A stretch of 54,873 bases of DNA from Bacteroidota bacterium (GCA_023412195.1 JAEYNZ010000137.1:1-54873); one strand, 5' to 3'; shown: positions 17,772 through 27,102, counted from the stretch's first letter. Program-made: numbers and translations. The notes: generated from the letters alone by a model not told the origin.

Positions 17772-18872
17772 ATGATGAGGAAACTGATTTTCATAATGGC
17801 TGTGGTGTTTACCCTCCCCGCAGCCGGTCAGCGGAAAAAGGCTGAAACCGGAGTTGTCCCTGTGGTTGCGGAAGGAATAACTTATTCGCTTCCGCGCATT
17901 GGCTTTAGTATAAAGGTTAATGCCGTTAAGGAAACATTTGAACCGGGCCCTTATGTTGCTTATGCAGGGCAACTGCTTGGTATCGGTGATGCTAAAAACC
18001 GTCCTTCTGTGAAATGGTCGATCCGGAAAATTGATTTCGACACATTCTCAGAGCCGGATCCTGAACAGGTATTTAAATCCATGGGGACTGGTGCATTTAC
18101 GGTAGACCTGACACCATCAGGCTGTATCTCAGGTGTGAACTCAGGACAATCGTCCGGACAGTTATCAGAACCTTCTATATTTTCCCAATTGGAGGAATTT
18201 GTAAAAGATGATGGTTTTTCCTTTTCAAATATTCAGCAAAATCCTATGCCCGCACGTGCAGATTCAGTCAGGCGGACATCAAGGATGAGCAACGAGGAAA
18301 GGGCTGCAGATGCAGCAAAGCGGATCATGGAATGCCGTAATCTGCGATACCAGATCGTGGCCGGGCTGTTGGATGAGTTTCACCCCGATGGGGAAGCCTA
18401 TAAGGTGAGCCTGAATGAGCTTGAGCGGATTGAAAAAGAGTACCTCAGCCTGTTCGTAGGGCGTACTACCTATCAGAACCATGAAACAGGATTCAATTTT
18501 GTGCCCACTTCAGCATCTGAAAAAGGGGAAGTCGTGTTCAGGTTTTCCGAAGAAGGTGGAATTCTTCCCGCTTCAGATCTCTCGGGAAAGCCCGTAATGA
18601 TCAGGGTCGAGCCTGAGAAAGCATTGCTTTCAAAATTTAACGGGCTTGCCACGTCCGAAGATCCGGGGGCAGGGAAAAGCGGAATCTTTTACAGGCTTCC
18701 GGCGGTTGCCAACGTGATCTTTTTATATGAACTGAATACAATTGCCACGTCACGAACAATATTGCCCCAGTTCGGACAGGTTACACCTGTACCTGAAGAA
18801 CTTCTTGTGGGAGGATATTCGATAGAGTTTCATCCTGAAACCGGCGCGATAAAGTCGGTTTATAAAAAATAA
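17772..18872 (+). CDS. DUF4831-family secreted protein
   Basis: The 366-residue protein starts with a signal peptide (about 1-19, ending PAAGQ) and then a region I recognise as DUF4831, a family of unknown function common in Bacteroidota. There is a conserved beginning around GITYSLPRIGFSIKV and later SNEERAADAAKRI. No enzyme motif is visible. The start has two adjacent ATG codons; the first gives the better signal peptide. It is convergent with the G3E GTPase gene. Confidence 0.75.
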   Translation: MMRKLIFIMAVVFTLPAAGQRKKAETGVVPVVAEGITYSLPRIGFSIKVNAVKETFEPGPYVAYAGQLLGIGDAKNRPSVKWSIRKIDFDTFSEPDPEQVFKSMGTGAFTVDLTPSGCISGVNSGQSSGQLSEPSIFSQLEEFVKDDGFSFSNIQQNPMPARADSVRRTSRMSNEERAADAAKRIMECRNLRYQIVAGLLDEFHPDGEAYKVSLNELERIEKEYLSLFVGRTTYQNHETGFNFVPTSASEKGEVVFRFSEEGGILPASDLSGKPVMIRVEPEKALLSKFNGLATSEDPGAGKSGIFYRLPAVANVIFLYELNTIATSRTILPQFGQVTPVPEELLVGGYSIEFHPETGAIKSVYKK

Positions 18873-19012
18873 AACCTGAAAAGGGAGAATGAAAAGGATG
18901 GGCCTCCTTAACATGTACTTTTTGCATCAAGGGTTCAGTACACCGGGCTTTAAACAAAAATATAATAGCTTAGCTGCAATTATATGTATGTACTGCACCT
19001 TTTAGAATACTT

Positions 19013-20119
19013 TCATTTTTTCTTACTGGCTACAACATGATCAAAACGGAATGTAGGCACAGGACGACCCGGGCTCAGGCTTCTTAGGGTTTTAAATTGG
19101 TATGTAATATCGTTTGTAACCATGGATTGAAATGCTTCTTTTACTAAGGTTTCCAAAGTTTCAGGGTTCATTTCAACCCGTGCATTTAAGGTTAATGTTG
19201 CATGCGAATCGTTTTCTGCCTGATTTCTGAAATTTATTGTTTCTCCGCTTCCGGTCAGGTTGCCGGTAATAAAACCTCGTCCTGATTCCAATATTAGTTT
19301 TACATGCCCCACTGAAGCATTCATATGATCCAACTTCCTGCTCAGTTTGCTTAAAAACTGCCTTGCAAATTTATTCCAGTCAGCCTCCAGGCCTGAAAGT
19401 TCAATGGTGCAATTCAGCCAGCCCATTAAAGCTTCTCCTTCTGCATATATATCATAGTCTACTTCTGCCAGATGGTTTCCTGAATCATTTCGGGTCAGAA
19501 CTTCCATAATCCATTCCTCAATACCCTCACCTGTAACTGAACTGACACTTTTTATTTCAGCATCCGGAAAACGGATTGCTGCTTTCTCTTTTAGCTGGTT
19601 CAACTCGCCGGGAGTCAGCATATCTGCCTTGCTAATAAGGATGATGTCACTTTCTTCCAGTTGTTTCTTAAGAATATAGGCTGTTTTGGGGTTCAGTCCG
19701 GCATGACCCCCGTTTAAAATATCTGCCAGGCGTAGAGGGTCTGCCATTACTGTAAGAGGGCTAACTACAAGGTCTCTTTGCAGCATGTGTTTAAGTGGCT
19801 GTATGATTGTAGCTGAAAGATCGGTACAACTTCCAACGGGTTCAGCAATAATAATATCAATTTCAGCTTCTTTTTTCAGGTTTTCCATGGCTTCAATCAT
19901 TCCGTTGAAATTGCAGCAAAAGCAGCTTCCATTCACTTCTGCAACTTTTGCTTCATCATGCTTTAAGAAAGCAGTATCAACAAGTTCAGGGGCCTGGTCA
20001 TTAGTTACCAGTCCGGCAATCAGTCCTCTTTGTTTCATCAATCTGGCGGTTTCACATAATAAAGTCGTTTTTCCTGCACCTAAAAATCCTCCCACCAAAA
20101 TGAGTTTTGCAGCTTTCAT
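19013..20119 (-). CDS. CobW/G3E-family GTPase (metallochaperone-like)
   Basis: The 368-residue protein has the P-loop GGFLGAGKTT at about 10-19, the family-defining GSCFCC motif (C66, C68, C69) that binds metal, AEPVGSC near residue 95, and SKAD as the guanine-specificity motif. G3E GTPases deliver metals or cofactors to target enzymes. The usual compact CobW C-terminal domain is not obvious; residues 210-368 form a less familiar beta-rich region. No metal-enzyme genes are adjacent, so the client is unknown. Start: ATG directly before the conserved KLILVGGFLG. Confidence 0.85.
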   Translation of the reverse strand: MKAAKLILVGGFLGAGKTTLLCETARLMKQRGLIAGLVTNDQAPELVDTAFLKHDEAKVAEVNGSCFCCNFNGMIEAMENLKKEAEIDIIIAEPVGSCTDLSATIIQPLKHMLQRDLVVSPLTVMADPLRLADILNGGHAGLNPKTAYILKKQLEESDIILISKADMLTPGELNQLKEKAAIRFPDAEIKSVSSVTGEGIEEWIMEVLTRNDSGNHLAEVDYDIYAEGEALMGWLNCTIELSGLEADWNKFARQFLSKLSRKLDHMNASVGHVKLILESGRGFITGNLTGSGETINFRNQAENDSHATLTLNARVEMNPETLETLVKEAFQSMVTNDITYQFKTLRSLSPGRPVPTFRFDHVVASKKK

Positions 20120-20170
20120 ATAATGGTTGCTTATATTATTATTTAATTAAAATACATAAATAATAAAAAT

Positions 20171-20197
20171 GAACCATTTTCAATCTGAAAATGGTTC
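20171..20197 (-). terminator. Intrinsic terminator of the small secreted protein gene
   Basis: A perfect 12-bp stem with a 3-base loop (GAACCATTTTCA / TGAAAATGGTTC) lies 69 bases after the stop codon on the minus strand. It is followed on that strand by ATTTTTATTA. Confidence 0.75.
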
Positions 20198-20266
20198 GTT
20201 CAAATTTAAAAACTATGGAAGCTGTTAAAGCATGGCCGCTCCCGGGCCTGTTTTATTATAATCAGA

Positions 20267-20854
20267 TTATTTTTTTACTGAATATTCATAATAGTTATTT
20301 CCGGTAATCAGCACAGCAGTATATTCCCCACGGGTGAGTTGTGATAAATCAAGAGCAGTATTGACAGTAAACTGCCTGTCTAATGTTTTTTCAAATAGTA
20401 ACCCTTTTTTATCAAATATCTGTAGTCTGGAATCTTCCTGAGCAAAATTTAGCCACGATACCTCAAGACAGTTTCCATTTAACGTAAAATAGGGTTGGAT
20501 TTCTTTCTTCTGTTTTATTAATTCAACCTGGCCATCATCGATTTTCAGGGTGCTTTCCATCAGTTCATCATCTACTTTTACAGTTAAGGTATAAATACCA
20601 CTTCTGAGGGCTGAGAAATTATAGTATTTCGCATATTCAGTTTCAGGTTTGACTGTCATTTTGTAATATACAATTTCACCTTTTTCATTTTTGATATCAA
20701 TTTCAAATTTGCTTTTGTCGCTGTTGACAGCATGAACCAAAGTTTTTTTCTTATCAGCAGGTATAACATCTACCTTTAAGTTGCCGGTGGCCATAACAGC
20801 ACCAGAAATTAATACCAGGACCAGCCCCGCAATTGATGTTTTTAAATTTTTCAT
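20267..20854 (-). CDS. Secreted beta-sandwich protein, function unknown
   Basis: The 195-residue protein has a signal peptide (about 1-22, ending VMATG). The mature part has alternating beta-strand patterns, with two similar halves: SALRSGIYTLTVKVDD near 85-100 and SQLTRGEYTAVLITGNN near 172-188, each of the R-G-x-Y-T type seen in T9SS/DUF3244-like beta domains. It probably lies in the periplasm or on the surface. A good promoter precedes it and a strong terminator follows, so it is a single-gene unit. I do not recognise a specific function. Confidence 0.75.
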   Translation of the reverse strand: MKNLKTSIAGLVLVLISGAVMATGNLKVDVIPADKKKTLVHAVNSDKSKFEIDIKNEKGEIVYYKMTVKPETEYAKYYNFSALRSGIYTLTVKVDDELMESTLKIDDGQVELIKQKKEIQPYFTLNGNCLEVSWLNFAQEDSRLQIFDKKGLLFEKTLDRQFTVNTALDLSQLTRGEYTAVLITGNNYYEYSVKK

Positions 20855-20915
20855 GACTTATTAATTTAATTGTTTAACCATTTTTTGTACTATATCTTTT
20901 TACTTTAATTGCTTA

Positions 20916-20947
20916 CAAACATAAATCACCATAAAAAGTATTGCAAA
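20916..20947 (-). promoter_or_regulatory. Promoter of the small secreted protein gene
   Basis: On the minus strand TTTG (20944-20947) and TATGTTTG (20916-20923) are 20 bases apart. Just upstream lies a TCGCAAAAATTTG word shared in form with two other promoters in this window. Confidence 0.7.
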
Positions 20948-21246
20948 TTTTTGCGACGTACACAGGTTTAGGAAGGATGTTTGAAGCGTTGGCTACTAAA
21001 AGGATTTTTATGTTCCAGCAATTTTCGGGATTGAAACGAATCGTCCGGCCTTTGGCACAATAGTCTCTAAGCCATTAGATCAAATATTCTGAATTCAATC
21101 CATGTGTTGGATCTGTGAGGCCTACTGTGCGGAAATCCTCCGCTGCAATATTACCAATACTTAGTAATTCTACTGAAACACCTGCAAAATAGCAGGGCTC
21201 TCCTATATAAGTGGAAAGCAAATAACCATAGACTCTTAGTTAATCA
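20948..21246. other. Non-coding stretch upstream of the IS4 relic
   Basis: About 300 bases with stop codons in all frames. It may hold further decayed parts of the transposase that follows, but I could not align any of it with confidence. Confidence 0.4.
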
Positions 21247-21577
21247 ATGAAGATTGAGGCTACAATTGTTTTGCTCTATAAAAACAGATGGCAAGTGGAA
21301 CTTTTTTTAAATAGATAAAACAGCATCTTCATATTAAATCTTTTTGGGGAGTAACTGAGAATGCTGTCAGAATCGAAATATTTACAGCGATCTTAAATTA
21401 TTGCCTTGGCAATTATCGAACATGACCTTCAGCTTAATCGCAGTACATTCGATGTACTCCGAATTCTCAGCATGTCGCTTTTCGATAAAACTCCAATTAA
21501 AGAGCTTTTCGAAAGAGCAGAGCCTGCTGACGATAAGGCTGAAAATGATCATATTCAATTGTCTTTTAATTTTTGGT
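21247..21577 (+). pseudogene. Decayed IS4-family transposase, C-terminal part
   Basis: Translating across frames recovers the typical C-terminus of IS4-type transposases: LYKNRWQVELFFK, then IKQHLHIKSFWG, TENAVRIEIFTAILNYCL, and AIIEHDLQLNRST with SMSLFDKTPIKELFE. The parts lie in different frames. A shift falls in the T-run near 21303-21309, the expected Trp after FFK is a TAG stop (near 21312), and another shift falls near 21401-21410. The N-terminal and catalytic parts are missing. Only a short open frame (from about 21406) remains and it is not a functional gene. Confidence 0.8.
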
Positions 21578-21677
21578 GGACACTAATGGATTGGAGAATT
21601 TATGCTTTTAGAAATGGCACCATTCCCAAGACTGACAATGACCAGAGAAAAAGCATAAAACCCTTGTCTAATAAATA

Positions 21678-23879
21678 TTACAAATTTAACCAGTAACTCA
21701 GCTTCAGGTTTAACGACCTGAATTTTGGCCAGAAGTTTCCGGTAAAATAATTATCGTTATATACCAGGTAAAGATCAGACAGTGGGGCATATCTCCACTG
21801 AATGCGGGAATTAATTCCCATATTGTTGCGCTGGTTGCTGTATTGCACCAGAGTAGACCAGAACAATGATTTACTGAATGTAACATCAATTTTTGGAGTG
21901 ACCAGCCAAAAGCTAGCACTAGAATGAGGTTCGGGCAACCTGATGGCATCAAACCGTGAATTCAGGCTGAGCAAGATCCAGGGTTGGATACGGTATGTCA
22001 GCATTGCTGATGCAGAAAAGCTGTTTCCGTTGTAGAATTGACCCCCTGATGATGCTGCATTTATTGATACTATTTTACCCGGGTTCGACTGGTATGTCAG
22101 GTTATACTGGTAGAATGAAAAATCATGGTTTGCCGGAAGAGGCACACCACGTGAACGTGCAGGATCGAAATCAAATAACAAAAAAACATATTGATCCTGG
22201 AGATCTATCCGAAGAGTTGACTGGTCGGTGAAATTTATGGTATAAAAGAGCATATTGGTATGGTCTGTTTTTTTGAAATCCATCCCGGGGCGCCAGTAGT
22301 ATAGCAACATTGCCCCCGGGCCGTGCTGGCTTACCAGCCCACCTGAAGGATATATTTTATAAATAAACATATTCCCGCTTTTAAGAATGCCGGTTCTTGG
22401 TACATAACCAAGATCGGCCCTGAACCCATCATCAACATGCATAATATCAGCAGTTGCCGAAAATTTGCGGGAGTTATATGTTGCAGTAGCCTGTGATGAC
22501 AGGTTTCCTTTTTTATCGTCAGGTTGCAGTGATTTATGCAGGTAAAACTTCCCGGTCCACCTGTTATCGGCTGAAGCCATGTTATACTCAGCGCCAAATA
22601 CACGGTTATACTCCCGTGAAGGAGTTACAAATTCATAATCATGGAATGTTTGCCTGTTTATTGCGAAGAATCCTATATTTGATCTGCTGAACATTTTTTT
22701 CTGTACCGACAGCATAGTGTTGTTGTTCGAAGGAATTTCACCGGCAATATCATGGCCTGTTTGAATATTCAGGAAGCCCATGCGCCAATTTTCATTCAGT
22801 TTTCCGCTTAATCTGATGCCCCCGATGATACGGTTCTCAATCAGGTTCCCCTCTCTGTTTCTTGCAAGCCCTATCCTTCTCGAGAAAAATGGTTTTGCTG
22901 CATTGAACATATCACCATAGTTCCCGAACAGGTCGTTATTGTCAATAAAAAACTGCCTCTTTTCAGGAAGAAAAACTTCAAACCTGGTTAGGTTGGTAAA
23001 TATATCATCAACTTCTACATTTGAAAAATCGGGATTGACAGTTATATCAAGGTTCATACTGTTGCCAAGTGCAACTTTGACATCCCCGCCGTAATGAATT
23101 TTATTGCCGGATAATCCTGAAATGAAATCTTTTAAAGTCAACGCATTTATATAGGGAATAACTGCAATTGCCTTTTTTGATTTTCCCAAAGGTTTCTCAA
23201 AAATCATTTCACCGCTGAAGGCCAGGTTCGATAACAGCTGGTTTTGGGGTACACGAACCCACGTGCTCTGTTCGTTTGTCTGCATGTCCCACCGGTAAAC
23301 TTTCAGGTGCCAGGAATTATCTCCTTCAATGAATTTGAGGGAACTGAAAGGTATTGCAGCCTCCAGGATATAATGGGTGTCGTGCATGACACTTTCAACC
23401 AGCCATTTCTGGTCCCAGGTGGTGTTAAAACCTTCTTGGTTTGATCCACCTTCCGAAATAAATGCATCACGTTGAACGCCATATGGAGTCATACCAAACA
23501 AAAAGGCGGTAGTCCCGTCTTTAAACGTATCGAACATGAAGGTAACATTGTCATTGTTTGCCCCGCTGAAATCACGGCGAAGTGAGGCTACTACATAGTT
23601 ATTTGTTTTAACCTCAGCACGTACGCCTATATATATAGCATGGTCATCATATAAAATACGGACTTCAGTTGGATTTACTGATTTAACGGAATCAGTAGGG
23701 AAGAACTGCCAGAAATCATTTATTAAATTGGATGACTCCCAGGCTTTTTCATCAAGTGACCCATCAAGTTGAATTTGTTCCGTGATGTGTTTTACAATAA
23801 CTGACCTGCCCTGTCCATAGGCCATGGAACAGATAATCAGCGAATACAGAGCAAAAATAATTTTTTTCAACTTAATCAA
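21678..23879 (-). CDS. DUF5916 protein with CBM9-like N-terminal domain
   Basis: The 733-residue protein has a signal peptide (about 1-22, ending MAYGQ), a CBM9-like domain (LDGSLDEKAWESS, about 38-50; VRILYDDHAIYIGV), and a DUF5916 C-terminal region rich in alternating strands, probably an outer-membrane beta-barrel. PEKRQFFIDNNDLF is the typical DUF5916 motif. Function is unknown; members often sit with peptidases. The start codon is TTG (23879, or TTG 23870), since no ATG lies before the signal peptide. A good promoter lies 44 bases upstream. Confidence 0.85.
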   Translation of the reverse strand: MIKLKKIIFALYSLIICSMAYGQGRSVIVKHITEQIQLDGSLDEKAWESSNLINDFWQFFPTDSVKSVNPTEVRILYDDHAIYIGVRAEVKTNNYVVASLRRDFSGANNDNVTFMFDTFKDGTTAFLFGMTPYGVQRDAFISEGGSNQEGFNTTWDQKWLVESVMHDTHYILEAAIPFSSLKFIEGDNSWHLKVYRWDMQTNEQSTWVRVPQNQLLSNLAFSGEMIFEKPLGKSKKAIAVIPYINALTLKDFISGLSGNKIHYGGDVKVALGNSMNLDITVNPDFSNVEVDDIFTNLTRFEVFLPEKRQFFIDNNDLFGNYGDMFNAAKPFFSRRIGLARNREGNLIENRIIGGIRLSGKLNENWRMGFLNIQTGHDIAGEIPSNNNTMLSVQKKMFSRSNIGFFAINRQTFHDYEFVTPSREYNRVFGAEYNMASADNRWTGKFYLHKSLQPDDKKGNLSSQATATYNSRKFSATADIMHVDDGFRADLGYVPRTGILKSGNMFIYKIYPSGGLVSQHGPGAMLLYYWRPGMDFKKTDHTNMLFYTINFTDQSTLRIDLQDQYVFLLFDFDPARSRGVPLPANHDFSFYQYNLTYQSNPGKIVSINAASSGGQFYNGNSFSASAMLTYRIQPWILLSLNSRFDAIRLPEPHSSASFWLVTPKIDVTFSKSLFWSTLVQYSNQRNNMGINSRIQWRYAPLSDLYLVYNDNYFTGNFWPKFRSLNLKLSYWLNL

Positions 23880-23922
23880 TTAAATAAATTTATCAGAAAC
23901 AGCATTTTACATCATCCGAAAA

Positions 23923-23954
23923 CAAACTTAGATACTTGCAAAAAGAAAAACAAA
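23923..23954 (-). promoter_or_regulatory. Promoter of the DUF5916 gene
   Basis: On the minus strand TTTG (23951-23954) and TAAGTTTG (23923-23930) are 20 bases apart. The word TCGCAGATTTTTG overlaps and precedes the -33 box, as at 25865 and, in looser form, at 20944. Confidence 0.72.
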
Positions 23955-24036
23955 AATCTGCGATAAATACATGTTTTCACAGGATATTAAGAGGTTTTAC
24001 TGGTATCTTGATCTCAGAAAAAGAAATGGAATTTTT

Positions 24037-24203
24037 TTAGTTAGCAATCTTCAAACACATCATCCTGGCCTGGTTTCTTATCAGTTTTCCATCTGCAAGG
24101 CCAATGGTGCCCAGTTCATTGCTCCAAATCTTGCACTCATCCCTTCACCGGCTGCTTGTATTGTTAAAATTCCAACCGATGCCAGGGGTATAAATCCATT
24201 CGA
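24037..24203 (-). pseudogene. Relic of a PQQ-propeller paralogue (C-terminal end)
   Basis: On the minus strand the translation SNGFIPLASVGIL...EGMSARFGAMNWAPLAL, then after a one-base deletion ADGKLIRNQARMMCLKIAN and stop, aligns closely with the last 55 residues of the neighbouring gene at 24417-25745 (NWAPMAMADGKLIIRDQSRMMCIKVAE). It is the end of a former tandem copy; the rest is gone. Confidence 0.8.
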
Positions 24204-24217
24204 AGTCGGCCCGTGAT

Positions 24218-24387
24218 TATATTCAGGAAAAAATGATTGCTGTTGCCAAACACAGAACAACCGGAACCCGAAAAACTGTCAAGGAGATTGCCTATGAGCT
24301 GGGGTTTAATACCCTCAGCAATTTACACGAATGTTTAAGAAAATTACTGGCTATTCACCTAATAAATATAGAAATCAGATGAATTGA
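24218..24387 (+). pseudogene. Relic of an AraC-family regulator (C-terminal helix-turn-helix)
   Basis: The translation YIQEKMIAVAKHR...TVKEIAYELGFNTLSN, then after restoring one lost T near 24322, FTRMFKKITGYSPNKYRNQMN and stop, is the classic second helix-turn-helix of AraC proteins. Nothing of the N-terminal part remains. Confidence 0.8.
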
Positions 24388-24416
24388 TTGTTTTAAAAAT
24401 CCTGTTCGTTTATACA

Positions 24417-25745
24417 TTATTCTGCCACCTTTATACACATCATCCTTGACTGGTCGCGTATGATTAGTTTTCCATCAGCCATTGCCATTGGTGCCCAGTT
24501 CTGGGTAGAGCCGCCAAAGCTTGTCATTCCGTTGGTGGTATCTACTCCGCCTTCTTTAAGGAGTTCTGCTTTTGATAAAGGATTAAAACCTGTTGGATTG
24601 GGTTGAATCAGGTATAACGTGTTGAATCCATCGGTTGCCAGTAGCAGGCCGTCAGCCAAAATAAAACTTCCTTTGTTGAATTTCGGGTCCTGTCGGGTCT
24701 TCCACAATATCTCACCTTCCATGTTCATACACACCAGCCCGTCACGCCTTTCATTGGTTCCGTACTGAACATAGAAATATCCGTCGATCAAAACCGGGGG
24801 CAGTGTATGTGCGCCAAATTCTTCGGTTTTAAAGAGTTCTTTCACTTCATAATTACCGCTGGCGGTTTTAAGAATTTGAATCAATACTGAGCCAGCCCTG
24901 TAGCCTCCTGCAATCATGATTTTATTGTCACCTGCATCCAGGACCGGGTTGGAAGGGATGGTGCAATGAAAATCATCGTATTCCCAAAGGATGCTTCCAT
25001 TTTCGGGATCTATTCCTGCCACTTTCCCTCCATGAGGGGTGACCCCTCGACCACCTGTGGCAGCAGTGATCATGACAATATGTATTTTATCACCGATCTT
25101 TACCGGAACAGGGCTTACATATCCAACAGGACCAAGGGAAGGGGTTGTCCATCTCAAATCTCCTGTAAGTTTATCGAATGCCACTATCCCCGCATTTTGA
25201 GTCTGGGAGGCAACTATCACCAGGTTTTCATGGATGAGCGGACATTGGGTGATAGCCCAGGTTGGAATTTCTCCACCACCAAAACCGGTCCAGATATTCT
25301 TATGCCAGACTGGCTGATGTGTGTTTATATCAATGCACAACAGATCGCCCAAAGCTCCGCAGGCATATACAAAATTACCATCGGCAGACGGCACACTGCG
25401 TGAGCCGGGGAAAGGGAAGGAGCCCGGTGCGTGATGCATGTAGTTCCATAACTCTTTTCCGCTGCCAAGGTCAAAACACCGCAGGTTATCCCCAATTTTA
25501 TCATCCCTGTCGAGCAGGTAAACCTTTCCATCTTTAATTGCAGGTCCGCCGTAACCAATTCCAACGCCAACCTCCCAAAGAATCTCAGGCCCTGTTTCCG
25601 GCCATGAACGCATTAAATTTTTTTGCATGGAAGTACTGTTCCTATCCGGCCCTAAAAAATGAGGCCAATCCTGTGCTGCCAGATTTCCTGTTACCAACAG
25701 GAAGAAACATATTACTACGGATGGCATTCTTAAAACTTCTTTCAT
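24417..25745 (-). CDS. Secreted PQQ-binding-like beta-propeller repeat protein
   Basis: The 442-residue protein has a signal peptide (about 1-24, ending NLAAQ) and then repeated beta-propeller blades of the PQQ/PQQ-like type, such as DWPHFLGPDRNSTS, GGPAIKDGKVYLLDRDD, LRCFDLGSGKELW and ILWEYDD. The segments of about 40-50 residues recur. No dehydrogenase catalytic residues are seen, so a periplasmic scaffold or substrate-binding role is more likely than an alcohol dehydrogenase. A decayed copy of its C-terminus lies downstream. A consensus promoter precedes it at 25838. Confidence 0.85.
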   Translation of the reverse strand: MKEVLRMPSVVICFFLLVTGNLAAQDWPHFLGPDRNSTSMQKNLMRSWPETGPEILWEVGVGIGYGGPAIKDGKVYLLDRDDKIGDNLRCFDLGSGKELWNYMHHAPGSFPFPGSRSVPSADGNFVYACGALGDLLCIDINTHQPVWHKNIWTGFGGGEIPTWAITQCPLIHENLVIVASQTQNAGIVAFDKLTGDLRWTTPSLGPVGYVSPVPVKIGDKIHIVMITAATGGRGVTPHGGKVAGIDPENGSILWEYDDFHCTIPSNPVLDAGDNKIMIAGGYRAGSVLIQILKTASGNYEVKELFKTEEFGAHTLPPVLIDGYFYVQYGTNERRDGLVCMNMEGEILWKTRQDPKFNKGSFILADGLLLATDGFNTLYLIQPNPTGFNPLSKAELLKEGGVDTTNGMTSFGGSTQNWAPMAMADGKLIIRDQSRMMCIKVAE

Positions 25746-25837
25746 GATGATTGGTTTAAAATATGGATGATTTTTATCTTTTTGTTTTTAACCTAATAAC
25801 TTCAGTATATGTTTCCACTCATTACTTTAATACAAAT

Positions 25838-25868
25838 CAAATATAAATTTACATAAGAGTAAAACAAA
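25838..25868 (-). promoter_or_regulatory. Consensus promoter of the PQQ-propeller gene
   Basis: On the minus strand TTTG (25865-25868) and TATATTTG (25838-25845) are separated by exactly 19 bases. The leader is about 85 bases. A TCGCAAATTTTTTG word overlaps the -33 box. Confidence 0.78.
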
Positions 25869-25988
25869 AAATTTGCGATGAATGCCGGTTTAAGGGGCAT
25901 GATTGAAGAGTGGGGAAGGAAAAATACTCTGTAACCATGGCAATTTAACCTTCATTCATCCTATCAATTGGATTGTTCATCGTAACTG

Positions 25989-26020
25989 CTTGTATATTCA
26001 GGATGTTTAAATTAAGTTTA
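25989..26020 (+). promoter_or_regulatory. Probable promoter of the LytS/LytTR pair
   Basis: CTTG at 25989-25992 and TAAGTTTA at 26013-26020 are 20 bases apart, a near-consensus match. The start point would be about 26026, so the leader is very short whichever of the two ATGs (26034 or 26040) is used. Confidence 0.5.
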
Positions 26021-26033
26021 GCACAATTTTATA

Positions 26034-27089
26034 ATGATAATGACAGAGAATAAACAACCAATCTTTTTCCAGTACAGATTCCTGTGGCATTTGTTGTTTT
26101 GGGTGGTGGTATTCATCATTTACTGGTTTTCGGCTGCCGGGATGATGGGACGTTACCGGCAGGAACTTATCATGAATTTTTATACTTTGCCGGTAAGGAT
26201 GTTTGGTGTATATACCCTGATTTACCTGATTCTCCCGCTGCTTACTGAGAAAAAGAAATTCGTACTTTTCAGTATTGCTGTGGTTATACATGCTTTATTC
26301 TATGGATTCCTGATCTATGCCACCTACTACTTTGTAAATCCCTTTCCTGAATTTTACGATTTTTCAAAACTGCCATTGTTTAATCCTACCAAAATATTCA
26401 CCAAATCAGTTTCCGATTATGTGATTCCTGTTCTTGCTGCAGCCATTGTTATATTTAAAAAATGGTATGCCGATGAACAAAAAAATAAGCAGTTGGCTAA
26501 GGAAAAGATTGCAGCTGAACTGAATTTTCTTAAATCACAAATCCATCCGCACTTTCTGTTTAATACCCTGAATAACCTTTATGGCCTTACGCTTACCAAA
26601 TCTGAAAGATCACCTGAAATTGTACTTAAGCTGGCTGAATTGCTAGACTATATGATTTACAAAAGTAATGATGATTTTGTGCCTCTTTCCAAGGAGCTCA
26701 AGATTGTTGAAGATTATATTGATCTTGAAAAGATGAGGTACAGTGCTCGCCTGGATCTTGTTTATGATGTTAAAGGCGATACAGGCAGTCACCAAATCGC
26801 ACCTCTTATCCTTCTTCCTTTTGTGGAGAATTGTTTTAAACATGGTGCCAGCAAGGATCGCAGCAACCCTTCGATCTTTATTCAGCTGGTTATTGACCGG
26901 GACTTCCTTCATCTGAAAGCAGTCAATTCTGTCCCAGGGGAAAATAAAATGGTTGAAACCGAAAGCAATGGTATCGGGATGATGAATGTGAAACGAAGAC
27001 TTGAACTGATTTACCCTGATAAGCATTTTCTTACGGTAAAAAATGAGATGAAAATGTTTGAAGTTGATTTAAAGATCTTCTGGAAATAA
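26034..27089 (+). CDS. LytS-type sensor histidine kinase
   Basis: The 351-residue protein has four membrane helices (about 17-33, 50-70, 78-100 and 118-140) and a His_kinase (PF06580) domain with QIHPHFLFNTLNNLY; the phospho-accepting His is H173. The ATP-binding part has LLPFVENCFKHG (N-box) and GIGMMNVKRRL (G-box). Such kinases have no separate sensor domain; the membrane part senses. It is followed after 13 bases by its response regulator. The target genes are unknown; the divergent PQQ-propeller gene is the nearest candidate. ATG 26040 could also be the start. Confidence 0.9.
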   Translation: MIMTENKQPIFFQYRFLWHLLFWVVVFIIYWFSAAGMMGRYRQELIMNFYTLPVRMFGVYTLIYLILPLLTEKKKFVLFSIAVVIHALFYGFLIYATYYFVNPFPEFYDFSKLPLFNPTKIFTKSVSDYVIPVLAAAIVIFKKWYADEQKNKQLAKEKIAAELNFLKSQIHPHFLFNTLNNLYGLTLTKSERSPEIVLKLAELLDYMIYKSNDDFVPLSKELKIVEDYIDLEKMRYSARLDLVYDVKGDTGSHQIAPLILLPFVENCFKHGASKDRSNPSIFIQLVIDRDFLHLKAVNSVPGENKMVETESNGIGMMNVKRRLELIYPDKHFLTVKNEMKMFEVDLKIFWK

Positions 27090-27102
27090 GAAATGAGATA
27101 GT

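Noticed and set aside
21406..21696. Small gene of 96 codons
   Set aside because: It is only the last open piece of the frameshifted IS4 transposase and starts inside a conserved motif.
23971..24216. Open frame of 81 codons on the plus strand
   Set aside because: It lies opposite the PQQ-propeller relic; the meaningful reading is on the minus strand.
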